A stretch of DNA of 64,000 bases from Hymenopus coronatus (GCA_030762935.1 CM060883.1:30064501-30128500), one strand, 5' to 3'. Shown: positions 1 through 14,200, numbered from the stretch's first letter. Notes: generated by a model from the sequence alone, not told the origin. Numbers and translations: made by a program.

Positions 1-420
1 GCTAAAGCGATAGTAAAATGTTTTAAGAGGTAGTTGCTCTGTGATGGCGGGGAAAATGTATAAGCACTGGGAAGTTTATACCAAAACAAAGAAAACCTCG
101 TTAAAGGTTAACTGTACAAAACATTTGACAGGCGGTGTGTTTTAACGAGATCTGCATTATAAGTGTATTCAGATTTTGTTCACCTCTTATGAATTACTAG
201 TTGTGCAAAAATGATTCAGAATGAAGAGGACCTCGGAGGCTATTCTAATAAAACTTAAGCTACATAATGATTTGGAAATATCTGTAATATATGACATTTT
301 ATTCAAAATAGTCATTTTAAATCTAAAATTCGTTAAAAAAATACATTTAAAAGGTAGTGTGAAGGAAATTCCTCAAAATGTTTGTGTCACATCCTTATAA
401 AATGCAGAACCTATTACCAA
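1..420 (-). repeat. R1 copy, decayed
   Basis: It begins inside the unit at the GCTAAAGCGATAGT landmark and runs to a decayed CTCAAAATGTTTGTGTCACATCC. An internal deletion lies around 60-150. Confidence 0.7.
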
Positions 421-944
421 CTTAGTTATTTAAAAAGTCATATACATTTAATTAATATCACAATTAGTCCTTATGTTTTTACTTTTATTTACTTTGCATT
501 ATGTACATTTTCCTTCGTATTATTTCCCTTTATTTCTTATTTTCTCTAATGTTCTATTTCCTGCCTGTTTTACTTGAATTTCTCGCTTTCTACATCATTA
601 TTTTTCAATTTCCTTCTCTTTATGTGAATATACTGGTTTCACGTTAACCATTAACATGTAAATAACAATGTATTAATTACAAAGTAGAGTTATCTCTCTC
701 GTAGCGTCAGGTTTCAAGTAGAGATTACCCAAGCACCACGTTCTGTCTCCTATCTTTAATTTAAGCGTAGGACAATTGTAAACCTTATACTTCAGGCTAC
801 GTCCAACCATAAGCATTCCTTTATCCTCAACCAGTAACGCTACATATTTGATTGAAACGGTGTTAGTCGTCTTGTGCGAGAGCGTCGTGGCATATTTGGT
901 TGGAGCCTCCGATTTTAGGGTGAACCACAACCTCTGATGTCATC

Positions 945-1230
945 GTGACAATACAATATAGTGGTCTTACATTTTTACTTTCTCTAGCAAATATGTATAA
1001 TGCACATAGTGGATAGAGTAGGTATTGTATTCCACCCAAAAACCGATACTGAGATTTTACCGGAAATTTATGTTTTGGGATCCCCTGAATCCAAAAACAA
1101 AACATGTTTAGAAACATTTCCAGGCATATTTGTGGGCAGCAAAGCTAAAAACCAAAACTTGATATTTTAAGTTCAGTATTTTCAGGATGCGACACGAACA
1201 TTTTTAAAAAATCCCCCACCCCCAACTACC
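945..1230 (+). repeat. R1 copy, left end only
   Basis: Palindrome remnant, AAAAACCGATACTGAGATTT and GGATGCGACACGAA are present; it breaks off after CCCCCACCCCCAACTACC. Confidence 0.8.
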
Positions 1231-1309
1231 CGGGCTGCCTCAGAGAGTAGAGTCACGGTGGCCTTACATCAAAATGCAACAATCAAAGCTATTATTGCTG
1301 TTAGAGTTT

Positions 1310-2097
1310 GTGTTTCCATTTTGCTTTCCCTACACGTGTATAGAGAAGGTATTGTATTCCACCCAAAAATTCGATACCGAGATTTCACCAAAAATATGTT
1401 TTGAAACCCCCTGAATTCAAAAAAAAGTATTTTAGAAACATGTCCGTTTGTGCCTGTCAGTGTGCGTGTGAGTGAGTGAGTGAGTGAGTGAGGCTGTGGG
1501 CAGCATAGCCCAAAAACGAAAAGTCCGTTAAATATCAAACTTCATATTTAAGTTCAATATCCTCTAAAGATGCAAAACAAAGATTTTGAAGAAAATCACC
1601 ACAATTCCAACTACACTTTACATGGAAAAATTTTCGAAAATTTTGATTATCTCAAAAATGGCACTACTGATATTGATTGAACTATCGTATATTTAAGTTA
1701 TTTACGTCGCAAATAAAATGTATATCTTGAATTTTCTGGAAATAATCTCTTAAGACATCTTTATTCTGGATAAATTTTGCGGAATTTTGCATTATGGTAA
1801 AAAGTAAGAGATGGACAAAAACTTACTTAACAGAAAATGTAGAGCTCGCTAAAACACACAATTTATGATACATACATTTTTTCATGGAGTTGACCGTTTT
1901 TCCGATATTCCTTATTATGTGTTTCAGATTTAAAATGCTTATACTTTTCTCATATCAGCTCCTATTTATACAAAGGTACTTCTATCACATAGCAACCAGC
2001 TTTTAAAATATTTGACTATCGCTTTAATCTGTGGTACTCCCTTATTTTCTTTGTACTTGCAAGGAAGCAAGTTAAGGAATTCCTGCTAATTTTCTAC
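1310..2097 (+). repeat. R1 copy with (GTGA)n tract
   Basis: A left-end to interior copy lacking the last ~80 bp. Its GT-rich site has become (GTGA)n at about 1467-1492. It runs directly into the next forward copy. Confidence 0.88.
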
Positions 2098-2995
2098 TTT
2101 ATTTATACGTGCTATGTATATAGTGTATAGAGAAGGTATTGCACTCCACCAAAAAATTCGATACCGAGATTTCACCGGAAATATATGTTTTAGGGTCCCC
2201 TGTATCCAAAAACAGTATTTTCAGAAAAAAGTCCGTGTGTGTCCGTGTGTCCGTGAACACGATAACTCAAAAATGAAAAGTCGGTAAAATACCACACTTG
2301 GTATTTAAGTTCAGTATCTTTCAGGGATGCGACACGAAGATTTTGAGAAAAATCCCCCAACCCCAAACTATCCTTTACATGGAACTTTTTTCGAAAATTT
2401 TGATTAATATATCGTATATTAAAGATATTTACATGGCAAATAAAATGTATATTTTGAATTTTCTGGGAATAGCCTCTGAAGACTACTTTATTCTTAGTCA
2501 ATTTTACGGAATTTTACATAACTGCTAAACCATAAGAGATGGACAAAAACTTACCACACAACAAACGTAGAGCACCTTAAAACACACAATTTATGTTATA
2601 TACATTTTTTTCGTGGAGTTGAATGTTTTTGAGATATTCCTTGTTTTTTTCAGCCATAAAGACTTATACTTTTCTCATAATGGACTTTGTGAACTCGTGT
2701 CCATACAAACAAAGGAACTTCAGTCGCAGAGCAACCAGCTTTTGACTATGACTTTAACCTATGGTATCCCGTTATTTCGCTTCTACTAACAAGGAGGCAA
2801 GTAATAAGAATATTTCTGCTAATTTTTGCTCCATTAGATGAAGTAAATAGAATAATTTGTTGCAGTGATATAGAGAAAGTAATGCGAATCGTATTTGAGA
2901 ACATCATATTTTTCTTGATTAGCATGGAGTAATATAAGAATAAGCTTTGTACTCGTAGCAATAATTTATTGCAGGGATGTAGAGGTGGTCATGTG
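2098..2995 (+). repeat. R1 copy, nearly complete
   Basis: Starts with the palindrome (CGTGCTATGTATATAGTGTA) and ends in GTCATGTGGATGGAACATAT. An internal duplication of the right-end region lies around 2820-2990. A 103-codon antisense frame (2190-2501) is repeat-derived. Confidence 0.9.
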
Positions 2996-3394
2996 GATGG
3001 AACATATCAGAATTTGTTAACTTTAATATTAAATACAATAAGTGTATGGCGGTGTAGAAAAAAGTATACGATAAAAACTGACACGACTGTAGAAGTTTAG
3101 TGTAGCTATCTATTGTAGGTCACATGTAGCAAATTCATGCTATAGGTGTGCATGTATGTGGTACTTATAAAGTATTAAAATCGTTCACAGCTGAACTATC
3201 ACTAATTACTGCAATAAATCATCTTAACAAGTTAATTCTTGACATAGCTGTTTCCGAGTTTCAGCCACAATTAAGCAGTTGCGCATTTGTTTTTTGAAAA
3301 CTTGTGATTCAGAGAAAACAGCTACTTTCCAGTTTACTTCATATGCCTATGTAGCTTGTCCACTTTTTTGTATGAAAATGCGATAAAATTACAA

Positions 3395-3742
3395 TTCCAA
3401 TCAAAACCAGAGGAAGGAATGTCTCGAAAATATTTAACCTCACAAAAAATGTATTTGATATAAATTGTGTATGCTATTCTTTTATAATAAAGAGATAATT
3501 AGAGGCTATTTATGCAAAATTCAAGATATACATTTTATTTTCCATATAAATATCTTTATAACACCGTATTTTAATTCAAAATCGTTAATCGTATTTGAGA
3601 ACATCAAATTTTTCGAAATTTTTTCTATGTAAAGGGCAGTTTGGGGTTGGGGGATTTTTCTCAAAATCTTCGTGTCGCATCCCTGAAAGATACTAAACTT
3701 AAAATACCAAATCTGATATTTTACAGACTTTTCGGACTATTT
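3395..3742 (-). repeat. R1 copy, middle part
   Basis: Holds the middle landmarks (TTCAAGATATACATTTTATT, TCTTCGTGTCGCATCCCTGA) and stops shortly after them. Confidence 0.8.
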
Positions 3743-4318
3743 TCTAAAAATTTGATGATCTCCATTCACAAGATTTTCTCTACATGGCATATTCTTGTAT
3801 CTATTTAATGCTAAAACATTAGACTTATTACTTAGTTCCTTTATAAGTAGGAGGGAAATAAGTGAATACACTAGGCAAGACCGACAGTCAAATGTTCTAA
3901 AATGTGGTTGCTATGGGATTGAAATTAGTTTCTTTGCTTGTTCAAGTGTTGACAAGTTCCCGTATGAGAAACGTTTTAAAATACTTAAACTGAAATCAAT
4001 AACAAGGAATATCTCGAAAACGGCCAACTCCACCAAAAAATGTAGAGGACCTAAATTGTGTGTTTTATCGTGATCTACATTTTTGTGTAGTAAGTTTTTG
4101 TCTATCTCTTACGGTTTACCAGTTATGCAAAATTCAATAAAATCAATCAGAAAAAAGTGGTCTTTAGAGGCTATTCCCAGAAAATTCAAAATATACATTT
4201 TATTTGGTGTGTAAATATCTTAAATATAAAAGGTCTTAATCAAAATTGTTAGTCATTTTTGAGAAAATAACATTTTTCGAAATTTAGTTGGGGGATATTC
4301 CTCAAAATCTTCTTCTCG
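3743..4318 (-). repeat. R1 copy, right end to middle
   Basis: Begins with the right end (GATCTCCATTCACAAGATTT) and stops at CTCAAAATCTTC, where SINE-A sequence begins. Its 92-codon frame at 3795 is repeat-derived. Confidence 0.82.
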
Positions 4319-4600
4319 TCACCCTCCGTGGTGTAATGGTTACTATGCTGACTTCATATACCCAAGGTCACGAGGACAAACCATGGACGATGGATTTTTT
4401 CCGGCGTAAAAATCCTTAGTATGGCTTCCTTCGGAAGGGAAGTAAAGCCGTGGGTCCCGTGTCATAGATTTACGGCACGTAAAAGAACCTCAAGCCTGAT
4501 AGAGAGGCCTCTGAGCAAAATTAAGTGGTCTTTCACGCCCAGTATAGAATGGGACGCTGAGAACCACTGCAGTTAAAGAGCGTCCGTAAATAACACTACA
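4318..4600 (+). repeat. SINE-A, full-length copy
   Basis: tRNA-like head CCTCCGTGGTGTAATGG (A-box-like) followed about 35 bp on by a damaged B box, then a conserved body with ATCCTTAGTATGGCTTCCTT, ATTTACGGCACGTAAAAG and AATTAAGTGGTCTTTCACG, ending TAAAGAGCGTCCGTAAATA. The same body recurs at seven other places in the window. The left flank is reverse R1 and the right flank is a different, forward R1 piece, so the insertion site has been rearranged. Confidence 0.88.
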
Positions 4601-4609
4601 TTTTTTCCC

Positions 4610-4812
4610 TTAAGCAAGTGATGAGACTCTTTCTGTTTTCGATTAGCATGAAGTAAATAGAAGTAGAGAAATTCATGTGAATGGATCACATCAGATTTGT
4701 ATACAGGGGATCTTACAACATATATTTCCGGTGAAATCTCGGTATGGAATTTTTGTGTGCATTACAATGCCTTTTCTATACACTATGTACATAGTACGTG
4801 TAGAGAAAGAAG
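4610..4812. repeat. Two R1 ends joined in opposite orientation
   Basis: 4610-4695 is the forward right end (GTGAATGGATCACATCAGAT); 4696-4812 is a reverse left end with TATTTCCGGTGAAATCTCGG and the terminal palindrome. They meet inside a T-rich tract. Confidence 0.82.
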
Positions 4813-4839
4813 AATTCGAGAAGTCAGTCCCAGTATTCC

Positions 4840-5071
4840 ATATCATGTAAAAGCCCTGGTCATACACCAATCATAACATTTCTCAGACAGTATATAGGAT
4901 GTGTGGTAGTGTGAGTAAAGGGTGTAATCGCTTGTCTGTTGTTTGCGGCAGTAAATACCACGCAGAGGGTCGTTGTGTGGACAGATGGCTGTTAGATAAA
5001 GTGCCTTCTGCACGCATCAAACTAGCCCCACTCTGATTAATCGTCAGTCCGGCACACGGCGTCGCGACGTC
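4840..5071 (+). promoter_or_regulatory. Probable core promoter of the IR gene
   Basis: A stretch free of recognised repeats and richer in GC than its surroundings, directly before exon 1. TCAGTC at 5044-5049 matches the arthropod initiator; starting there would give a 5' UTR of about 26 nt. I see no TATA box at -30. The call is inferred from position and the initiator match alone. Confidence 0.45.
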
Positions 5072-5207
5072 ATGAGATTCTGGCTCGGCGTCGCTCCTCT
5101 GCTACTGGCCTCAGCAGGACTAAGAGCACGGCGCAGTGACGTCATCCTCGCCATGCAGAGAGTCTATCTCTCCGGATGCGTCTACTTGTTCCAGGAGCCT
5201 TCCATAG
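5072..5207 (+). CDS. IR exon 1: start codon and signal peptide
   Basis: The ATG at 5072 opens MRFWLGVAPLLLASAGLRA, a signal peptide with a hydrophobic core and likely cleavage after residue 19, followed by the start of the extracellular domain ending in LFQEPSI. The donor GTAACA begins at 5208 and leaves one base (G) that pairs with AT of exon 2 to make D46. The phase match, the signal peptide and the rise in GC over the flanks support this start, which has G at -3. Confidence 0.82.
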
Positions 5208-8200
5208 GTAACACCAACTCAGACTTTGTTTTCCTTTCTGCATCACTTTGTTAAAAGTAATGCTATATTAGTAACAATATGATGTATTGGATACATAGAC
5301 AGACTGAAAAATGCAATACCATAGCCGGGATTTGAACCACGGATCTCCCAATCTTTAGCCGGTTGCTCTACCACTGAGTTACCAGGGCATCATACCGGCA
5401 TAGCATTGAATTTCTCAACTGACTCGCATGTTTCCCGGTAAACCACAAGGTCATCTCAAATTATTTTGAGATGACAACCCCAATGGCGTCTTGCAATGTT
5501 GTAAGTACTTTAGGTCCCAGGATTCACAGAATAGCCAACTATCATGGTCAAATGGTATTGGAATAATGCCATAGCCGGGATTTGAACCACGGACCTCCCT
5601 GTCTCTAGCCGGTTGCTCTGCCACTGAGCTACCATGGCAACATGCTGACATAGCATTGAATTTCTCAACTGACTCGCATGTTTCCCGGTAAACCACAAGG
5701 TGATCTCAAATTGTGGCGACTTACAATGTTGTAAGTACTGAAGACCCAGGAGAGGCAGAGCAACTGGCTAGAGATCAGGAGATCCCTGGTTCGAATCCCG
5801 GCTATGGCACTGAATTTTTCAGTCTGATTCTACCTATACAACTCCTGTTCTACACACGGCTTGTGTGAAAAAAAAACAACAATTATTCAAAAATCATGTA
5901 TTGAACTCACTACTTTCTCCACATATCTGTAACTAAGTATTATTAATAGGCTTGTTGTTCTATTTAATGCTAAAGCATTAGCAGAAATAGTCTTATTACT
6001 TAGTTTCTTGTAAGTAGAAGGGATACAAGGGAATACACTAGAATAAACAAACAGCTAAATGTTTTAAAATATGGGATTGAAATCCGTTTATTTACCTGGC
6101 CAAGCGTTGACAAGTTTCCAAATGCAAAAAGTTTAAGTATTTTAAAACTGAAATATATAACAAGGAATATCTCAAAAAACGGCCAACTCCACGAAAAAAA
6201 TGTATATATCATAAATTGTGTGGTTTATCGATATCTACATTTCATGCAGCAAGCTTTTCTTCTATCTCTTATGGCTTTCCAGTTATGCAAAATTTAATAA
6301 AAATCATCCAGAATGAAGAGGTCTTCAGAGACTATTCCCAGAACATTTAAGATATACATTTTATTTGTCATGTAAATATTTTAAATATAGGAGGTTTTAA
6401 TGAAAATCGTTAGAGCCATTTTTGAGAAAATAGAAATGTTCGAATTTTTTTCGTTGTAAAAGGTAGTTTGGGCTGGGCAATTTTCTTGAAAATTTTCATG
6501 TCGCATCCTTGGAAGCTACTGAACTTAAATATCAAGTTTGATATTTAACGGACTTTTCAGGCTTTAACAGAACATTTTTAAATCTAAATAAAAAAATAAA
6601 ACCTTTAAACATAAAGGCTAATTTGAGCTATGCTGCCCACAGACACACACATACGGACTTTGTTCTAAATTTTTTTTTTGTGTTCAGGGGGCCTCAAAAT
6701 ATATATTTCCGTCAAAATCTCGGTATTGAATTTTCGTGTGCAATACAATACTTTCTCTATACTCTATACTCTAGTACGTGTAGAGAAACTAAAAATTCCG
6801 CTTTTTTCAAAAATGACTAACGATTTCGATGGCATATGTTTATGAAATTTTCATGACAAACGAAATGTATATCTTGGATTTTCTGTGAATAGCCTCTGAA
6901 GACCTCTTCATTCTGGATGGCTTTAGTAAAACTTGAGAAATAAAATGAAATCTACTACACAAAAAATTTAGATCTCATTAAAACATAAAACTTATGGCTT
7001 ATACATTTATTGTATAGATAATAGTTTCCGAGATATCAATTGTTATTAGTTTGAATTTAAAAGTAGTTAAACTTTTCTCAATTCTGAAGTCAACTTTCGT
7101 TTTCCCTCTTTTGTTTTACTCCCAGGTATGCAAAAGAGAATCGGATTTTAATTGTTTACATAGGGATAGTTTTTAAAAGTTTTGACTATCAGTTTAGCCT
7201 TGTGTATTCCCTTATTTCCCTTGTACTTAGAAGAAAGTAAGTAATAAGAACCATTTTCGCTAATGTTTATCTGGATTACCATATCCATGACGTGTATAAA
7301 AAAAATAATCTTTTTGTACCGAATTTTTGGTTGTGGAACAGCTAGAGATTATCATGTAAATAAAATACATTACATGTCCTTCTTTATGCAAAATTTCATT
7401 AATGTTTGTCACGAAAAGTAATGCTATATTGGTTATAATCTGATGTATTGCACTCACATGACTTCTCTCTTTATAACTAAAGAATGAAAAGTCGCTTAAT
7501 ACTAAATTCTAAGGATTGGACTCGAAGGTTTTCAGGAAAATCCACCTACCACGAACCCATTACATAGTACATTTTTCAAAATTTTCGATTTTCTCAAAAT
7601 AGGCTCTTAAAGATTTTGATTAAAGATATTTACATGGCAAAAAAAAAAAAACCTTAAATTGTTTGGGACTAGCCTCTGAAGTGCTTTTCGTTCTACATAA
7701 CTGGTAAGGCAAAAAAATTTAGACCTCGTTAAACACACAATTAGTATCATATACAGTTTTTGTAGCGCTAACCATTTCCGATATATTGCATGTTATAGGT
7801 CAATCAGTAAGTCCTCGTACCTTTCATATCTCTTTTGTTTTAATCCTAGCCATGGAAAAAGAGCCGAATTTCAATAACAATCGTAGCGACAGATTTTTAA
7901 GAGAGCTGACTGTCACTTTAGTCCAGTGAAATATTATAGGAACTGAGTATAAATCCATTGCTGCACTATTTATTTCGAATTGACGAGTTAGATAAAAGAA
8001 TGATTGATCTTTTGTAAGAATTATTTGTATAACAGATAGAGAAGGACATATGAATGGAGCGCATCAGAATTTTACATAACGTTTCTTTCTTGCTGCTTAT
8101 ACATTAAATTATCATTTTGATAATGGGTAGTTAGTGATTTATAATACCTACATAATAATTGCATGATAACATATTTAAATATATAATTTAATCTCCTTCA

Positions 8201-11200
8201 ACCTGAAAGGGTATATCGAATAATGAATTAAATCGGTGAAAGGATGCTCAAATGAACCTGGGGTACATGGAATTTAAACTTATTCAACATTATTTTTTCA
8301 GTATAAGGGGAAAAATAAATCCCACCCGATAACTTAGCCAAACCGAGATTCGAACTCGGAAGCTGCTGGATGTGGGGCAGACACGTTTGTAAACATTATT
8401 TTACTGTTTTCTCATTTATAAATGTTGAAATACACATTAATTTCGCTCAGCTTTGCGGCTCTTATGTTTTTAATTTATGAGGGCCATTTTTTTCAACTTC
8501 CGATAGGCTATAAATAAAAGACAAGTTCATTGAAAAAAATTATTTTATTACTAAAAGTTTTGTACACTTATGGTTACTTTTCAACGTAATCACCGAAAAT
8601 ATTGAGACATTTATCGTACCTGTACACAAGCTTTGCAATACCCGCTTCAATAAATGTTGCCGCCAATGATTTTTGTCAACAGCTCTAAAAATATTGTCTT
8701 CCATTCACATGTCTTTCTCTACATCTCATCAACAAATTATTGTTAAAAAGCCTCTACTTACATCATGATAATCGAGAAAAAATTAGCAGAAATAGTCTTA
8801 TTACTTGCTTCCTTGTAAGTAGAAGCGAAATAAGGGCATACCTTAGGTTAAAGTGACAGTCAAAAGCTGTTGCTATGTGACTGAAGTTCCTTTGTTATAT
8901 GGATAGGAGTTGACAAATTCCTGTATGAGAAAAGTAAGTTTTTCAAAGCTGAAACCAGAAACAAGGAATGTCTCAAAACGATCAACTCCACGAAAAAAAT
9001 GTATATAACATAAATTGTGTGTTTGAGTGTGCTCTACATTTTACTGTGGTAAGTTTTTGTCCATTTGTTACGGTTTAGCAATTACGCAAAATTCAGTAAA
9101 ATTCATCCAGAACAAGGTAATCTTCAGAAGCTATTCCCAGAAAATTCAAGATATGTATTTTATTTGTCAGGTAAATATCTTTAATGTACGACATTCTAAT
9201 CAAAATCGTTAGAGCGATCTTTGAAAAGATAAAACCTTTCGAGAAAATTTTCAATTAAAGGCAGTTTAGAGTGGGGAGATTTTTCTCAAAATCTTTGTGT
9301 CGCATCCCTGGAAGATAACTTAACATAAATAACAAGTTTGGTATTTTACCGACTTTTCGTTTTTGAGATATCGTGTTCACAGACACACGGACACGCAGAC
9401 AGATACACACACACGGATCTTTTTCTGAAAATACTGTTTTTGGATACAGGTGACCCTAAAGCACATATTTCCGGTGAAATCTCGGTATCGAATTTTTGCA
9501 TGGAGTGTAATACCTTCTTTATACACTATGTATATAGTAAGTGTAGAGAAAGTAAAAATATATTACGAGATAATTTTGATAAAATATTTGGAACATTAAA
9601 ATATATGAATTGCCTTAAGTTTGTATCGTCGTGGACATCCATTTGGTCTTCCTATTAGTGTATTCTCCGGACATCTTAACCAATCTATCGTCCATCGTCC
9701 TGTCGATGTGTTTTAATTCTATTTTTCTATGATTCATTCACCCAGTTTGTCTCTTATATCATTTCTTTGAATTCTGTTTGAAAATGTTTTTTTCCCTCAA
9801 CAGTTCTAAAAATTCTCATCTCTTATCGTGTTTATTAGCGTACTTTTATGAAGCACTAAATGTTTAACTTCTGAAAAATTGTTGAGTAAAGTTATGTATG
9901 TTTCAGATTTTCATATTGGAGCAGAACTCCACAGGATACAAAAGGAACTATCCAGTCTTCACGTCCAGACAACTATACTGTATCTGAACACCAGCAGTGT
10001 ACTTTCAGTAAACGAACTGAGGTGTAATCGTAATCTACCATTAGCTGTCTTCCTGAGAGCGACCCCGGCCGTCCAGCTCGTCCTTGAAGAGGTATATGCA
10101 GCAATTTAAGTGGTTTCTTTGTTACAGGAGGAACAACTGTAAAGCATGTGCAGACGAGTGGCCCAACGCTCCCTACCGACGCTGCAACTGAAGAAAGTGA
10201 CGCTCCAATCACAATGAAAACTAAGCGTAAGCGTAACTTAAACTTAAAATCTAAGCGAATTGTATTGTGTAAGAGCTTTTCACAATGAATCACATAAACA
10301 TAATAATAAACATCGAATTAGAAGGTCTAAGCTGTCAGATTTATGTCTACGTCAAACACCAGAAATACTAGCCAATGACATCCATAATGTATTGTTCTGC
10401 CACGTTAGGTTTTTCATCGCCATGTACTGACTTATTAACTGTTTTTTTTTTGTGTAGGTTCACTGGGAATCATGGGGTATGTACAAGAGTCACTGGAAAT
10501 TAGAGAATGAAAGCAATTTTAGAAAAATCATATCCGATCATTGCGTCTCTTTAAAGTGCTCTCCGTTGCATTATTTGCAATATCTGCTTTCAACACACTT
10601 TCCTAATTCCGAACAGTCTTCTTCTGATAGACAGAAAATACATTCTTCGTAAACAGCTATTGAGTTTCAAGTCATTCAAAATGTTGATCTCGAACTATTT
10701 CTTTATCATAGGTTATGGGTACATAGTGCATTCCATTGTTCCAAACTGAAATTCAACCTTTGAACAAAAAAAAAAAAACTTACAAAAAACTTAGCAGCAA
10801 CAGAAGAAGATCAGCAGCCAGCAAATTATGTAAGTATGAGCTCACAAAATACAGGGTTATTCTAAATTAGTTACCTGAAAGTATGACTGAATTATTTTGA
10901 AACTGCTGACGGAAATTTATTCAGATGTTCATCAAACCTTGTATCATATCATGAAGTTTTAAACCTGGTTGGCAAACCTCGCTACATGCTCTCGTTCGCT
11001 CGACTGGCAGGGAAAATGTGAAGCACTCGCAACACCTGAAGCCTGCCGATCCCCATGGCCGCGCTCGCCAAAGCGTCTCGCTTTGGTGTTTCGCAGCGCA
11101 GGGGATCGTGGGTTCGAGTCCCGCCTTGGGCATGGGTGTTATATGTTTGTGTATGCGTGTGTAAAAAGTAGAACAAAAATTCAGTAATCATGCAGTAATC

Positions 11201-14200
11201 AAAGTAAACAAAATAGGTAAATAAAAAGTAGGGTATACAGCGCCGGAGTCCCGATCAGACTCCGGTACTGTATTTAAAAAAAAAGAACCTAGTAAGCAGT
11301 CTTATAGCGGTGCGGGGCGCGCGCAGTGTTATCCGTGGTTTCATGAAATTAGATCGCAAATTACCGTACAAAGACGTTTGTCTGTGGGGTTACGTTAAAG
11401 ATAGCGTGTACAACCCTCCACTGCCGACCAATCTCGACGAGCTTTGTCAATGAGTTAGCGTAGTGGTTGCGGGCATGATCACGCGTATCTGGGAACTTGT
11501 CATACAGGTGGGATATCTGCTAGTGACACAAGGGAGTCACATTGAACATTGATAAACATTGCAAATAAACCTTAAAGTTATGTCAATGTATATAATGGAA
11601 AATGGAAATAGACTACGTAAGATAACTATGTGTAATGTAGCTTTATTATCAGGTAACTAATTTAGAATAACCCTGTATTAATTCGAGTAATGAAGCCATT
11701 AATGCTTTCCGTGATCCTAATAACAAGACGACTATACAAACGAAGTCTCTAAAGCGTCGAGAATGTTACAGTTCACCGTGCACAGTTTTCTAAATTATCG
11801 CTACCTCAAGGATACAAAGATGCAGTTTCAAACAATGCTTTAGTTAATGCATTTGCTCAGAGTTTTGTTAGCTCTGTCAACAAGCATACGAGCAATGTTT
11901 GTGCTGGTACATAGAGCGCATATATTTCAACCTTGTCTTAATAGATTTCAAGCTTTTGCTAATAACGTGACTGATTCTGAACTGTTCGAAGGTTAAGGAG
12001 AAGATTCTAAACATCTGCCTTCGTAAAACAGAAAATGCTAAACTGTTAATACAAAGTTCAACAATACACTTGATGAATTTCGAGCCCTAACATCATATTT
12101 CGATTCCATACATGAGGAATACTTCACTCTCAAGGACCCAGGACTTACTTTCTGACTGATAAAAAACCTTTGATGAACTACTTGCATTAAATTACTCATT
12201 GTACAAAGTAAGACGTCTTCATGGAAAGAACAAAGAGCCCATTCATTTGTGTGCGGTGGAACTCACTTATTGCGATCAAGGAAAGCTCATCCTTAACCTC
12301 GCCCATCTCTTTATAGCATTGCCAATGTAGAGCCACGAAGGAAATATAGAGAGATCCCATAGTGTATTCATTGCAAAACCTTGGGGCACACTAAGAATTG
12401 TTAGTCTATACCGAAATGCGAAACATGCCTTAAAGATAATCATTTCTCTGAATGTAGCGTTCCAAAATCAAACCCTTCCAAGTGCGTCAATTGTCATCAG
12501 GAGCATTTAGTCAACTTTAGCGGCTGTCCTTATCTGAATATTAAACAACATACACGTAATCAACATGGATCTGCTCCCCAAAGGATGCAACTAAACAATG
12601 AAAACCCTATCACCCTCTTCCTTTAGATATTTCTGCATTTATCCCGCTCTATCAGAATCAGCCCAGTTTGGCAAACTCAGGAACAAAACAACGGCATCCC
12701 AATCCACCAGAGCATCTAATAGCCATACTAATAGCTCACAACAATACAGATATGATGAAGCAACCAAAAACTTCAGCTCATGTAGACAAAATCAATCTGC
12801 TTCTGATTCCTCAGTCAATTCGGTTCTCACTGGACTCTTAGCTCAGTTTGTTCATATATTGTCGTATTTACCAACAATTCCTTATTTCTCTACTTCCCTT
12901 AACTACCTAGAATAGCTGTGCATTATTATACCTCCCTTTATCTACCCATAATTGTGCATTGGAACTCTGCCGTTCTAACTGAAGTTCCTTGATTAGGTTT
13001 TTGTGCAGTCATAACATGGACATAGCATGCTTTACGGAAGATTCATTTTGTAGTAACGGAACCTTCAATATTCTCGGCTAAAATTCTAACAAAGACAGAC
13101 TTTTTGACACAGCTTCTGGAGGGGAGGCTATATTAATCAAGAGCAGCATTATACATCATGTAATAATGACTTCCAATAATACGGAATTATAACTAATTAC
13201 AAGAACCAAGATGCAAGCCAGCAACATCAGGGATTTTATTCTTCTCTGTTCCTCATTAAATGTAACGTATATGTCACTACTCCTTCCAGATGTTAGCTCG
13301 ACCTCCTACTGGGAGACTTAAACCGCAAAAAGTATCATGGGTCTATCGAACAACGAACCCCAATGGTTGCCTTCTTTATAATTTTGTAAGCACACAAAAC
13401 GTGCACATTTTAGTACTAACTGAGCCGATTTATCATTCTTACAATCCAGCATTTCTTCCCGATATCCTAGATACAGCATTACACAGAAACATGCATTCTC
13501 CAATGTACGCCACCTCTATGACCACTCTCGAGTCAGACCACTGTCCAGTTCTGGTCAGTTTTCGTCCAAAATCTGCCTGTTCAGAAACCGTGAATAATAG
13601 ACGGTTTCAACATAATTTGGATTCAGCATTAGTCTCAACATATCAGCTAGGGACCCAGAAGAAATTGACAATGATGCGAAGTATTTTACAAATGCCATAT
13701 GCTCCAGCATCATAAAATCAACAGTACTCCCACAGTGTTCACTTCTTTCTACCGTCGCACATTATACTTATACGGCAAAAAATCAGAAGAGAATGGCAGC
13801 GAAGAAGCTTCAATGGACTTGCACGGGTGTTTAGAAGTGAACTAGAACAGCTCGTCTTTACTCGTACCAAATCTAATTATCCTCTCTCCTACTGACAATG
13901 CCTCTGGCGGGCTACAAAAAGAATCCTTCCAGAACAAACTATCATCCCTTCTATTAATGAAGATTCTCAGATACACACCGATACTCAATCAAAGTGCATG
14001 CTCTTAATACGAACAATGAATGGCCCCAAACTACTTTAGTAAACATCAGACATTGAGTATGACTTTTATCAAAACATTCTTATATAACCTACCTCAAACA
14101 GTTTCCAACACGTCTCCACTGGAATTAGTACATCTAATTAAAAAACTTCAGAATAAAAAGTTCATTGGCTATAATCTAATACATAATATTGTGCTCAAGT

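Noticed and set aside
2190..2528. Recurring 70-110 codon frames on both strands of R1 copies (for example 2298, 9338, 22810, 31826, 39280, 43195, 53917), with similar translations.
   Set aside because: Similarity follows the shared repeat DNA, frames occur on both strands of the same copy, starts and stops vary, and codon use is not protein-like. A test for excess of synonymous changes would settle it; I expect none.
5570..5640. Possible functional tRNA gene on the minus strand.
   Set aside because: The acceptor stem pairs, but the T stem has mismatches and the anticodon arm does not close. The same unit recurs with a shared body, as a SINE does.
11050..11135. Possible tRNA gene on the plus strand.
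   Set aside because: It has a good B box but a SINE-like body, hairpin and poly-A tail follow, and a second diverged copy exists at 46770-47005.
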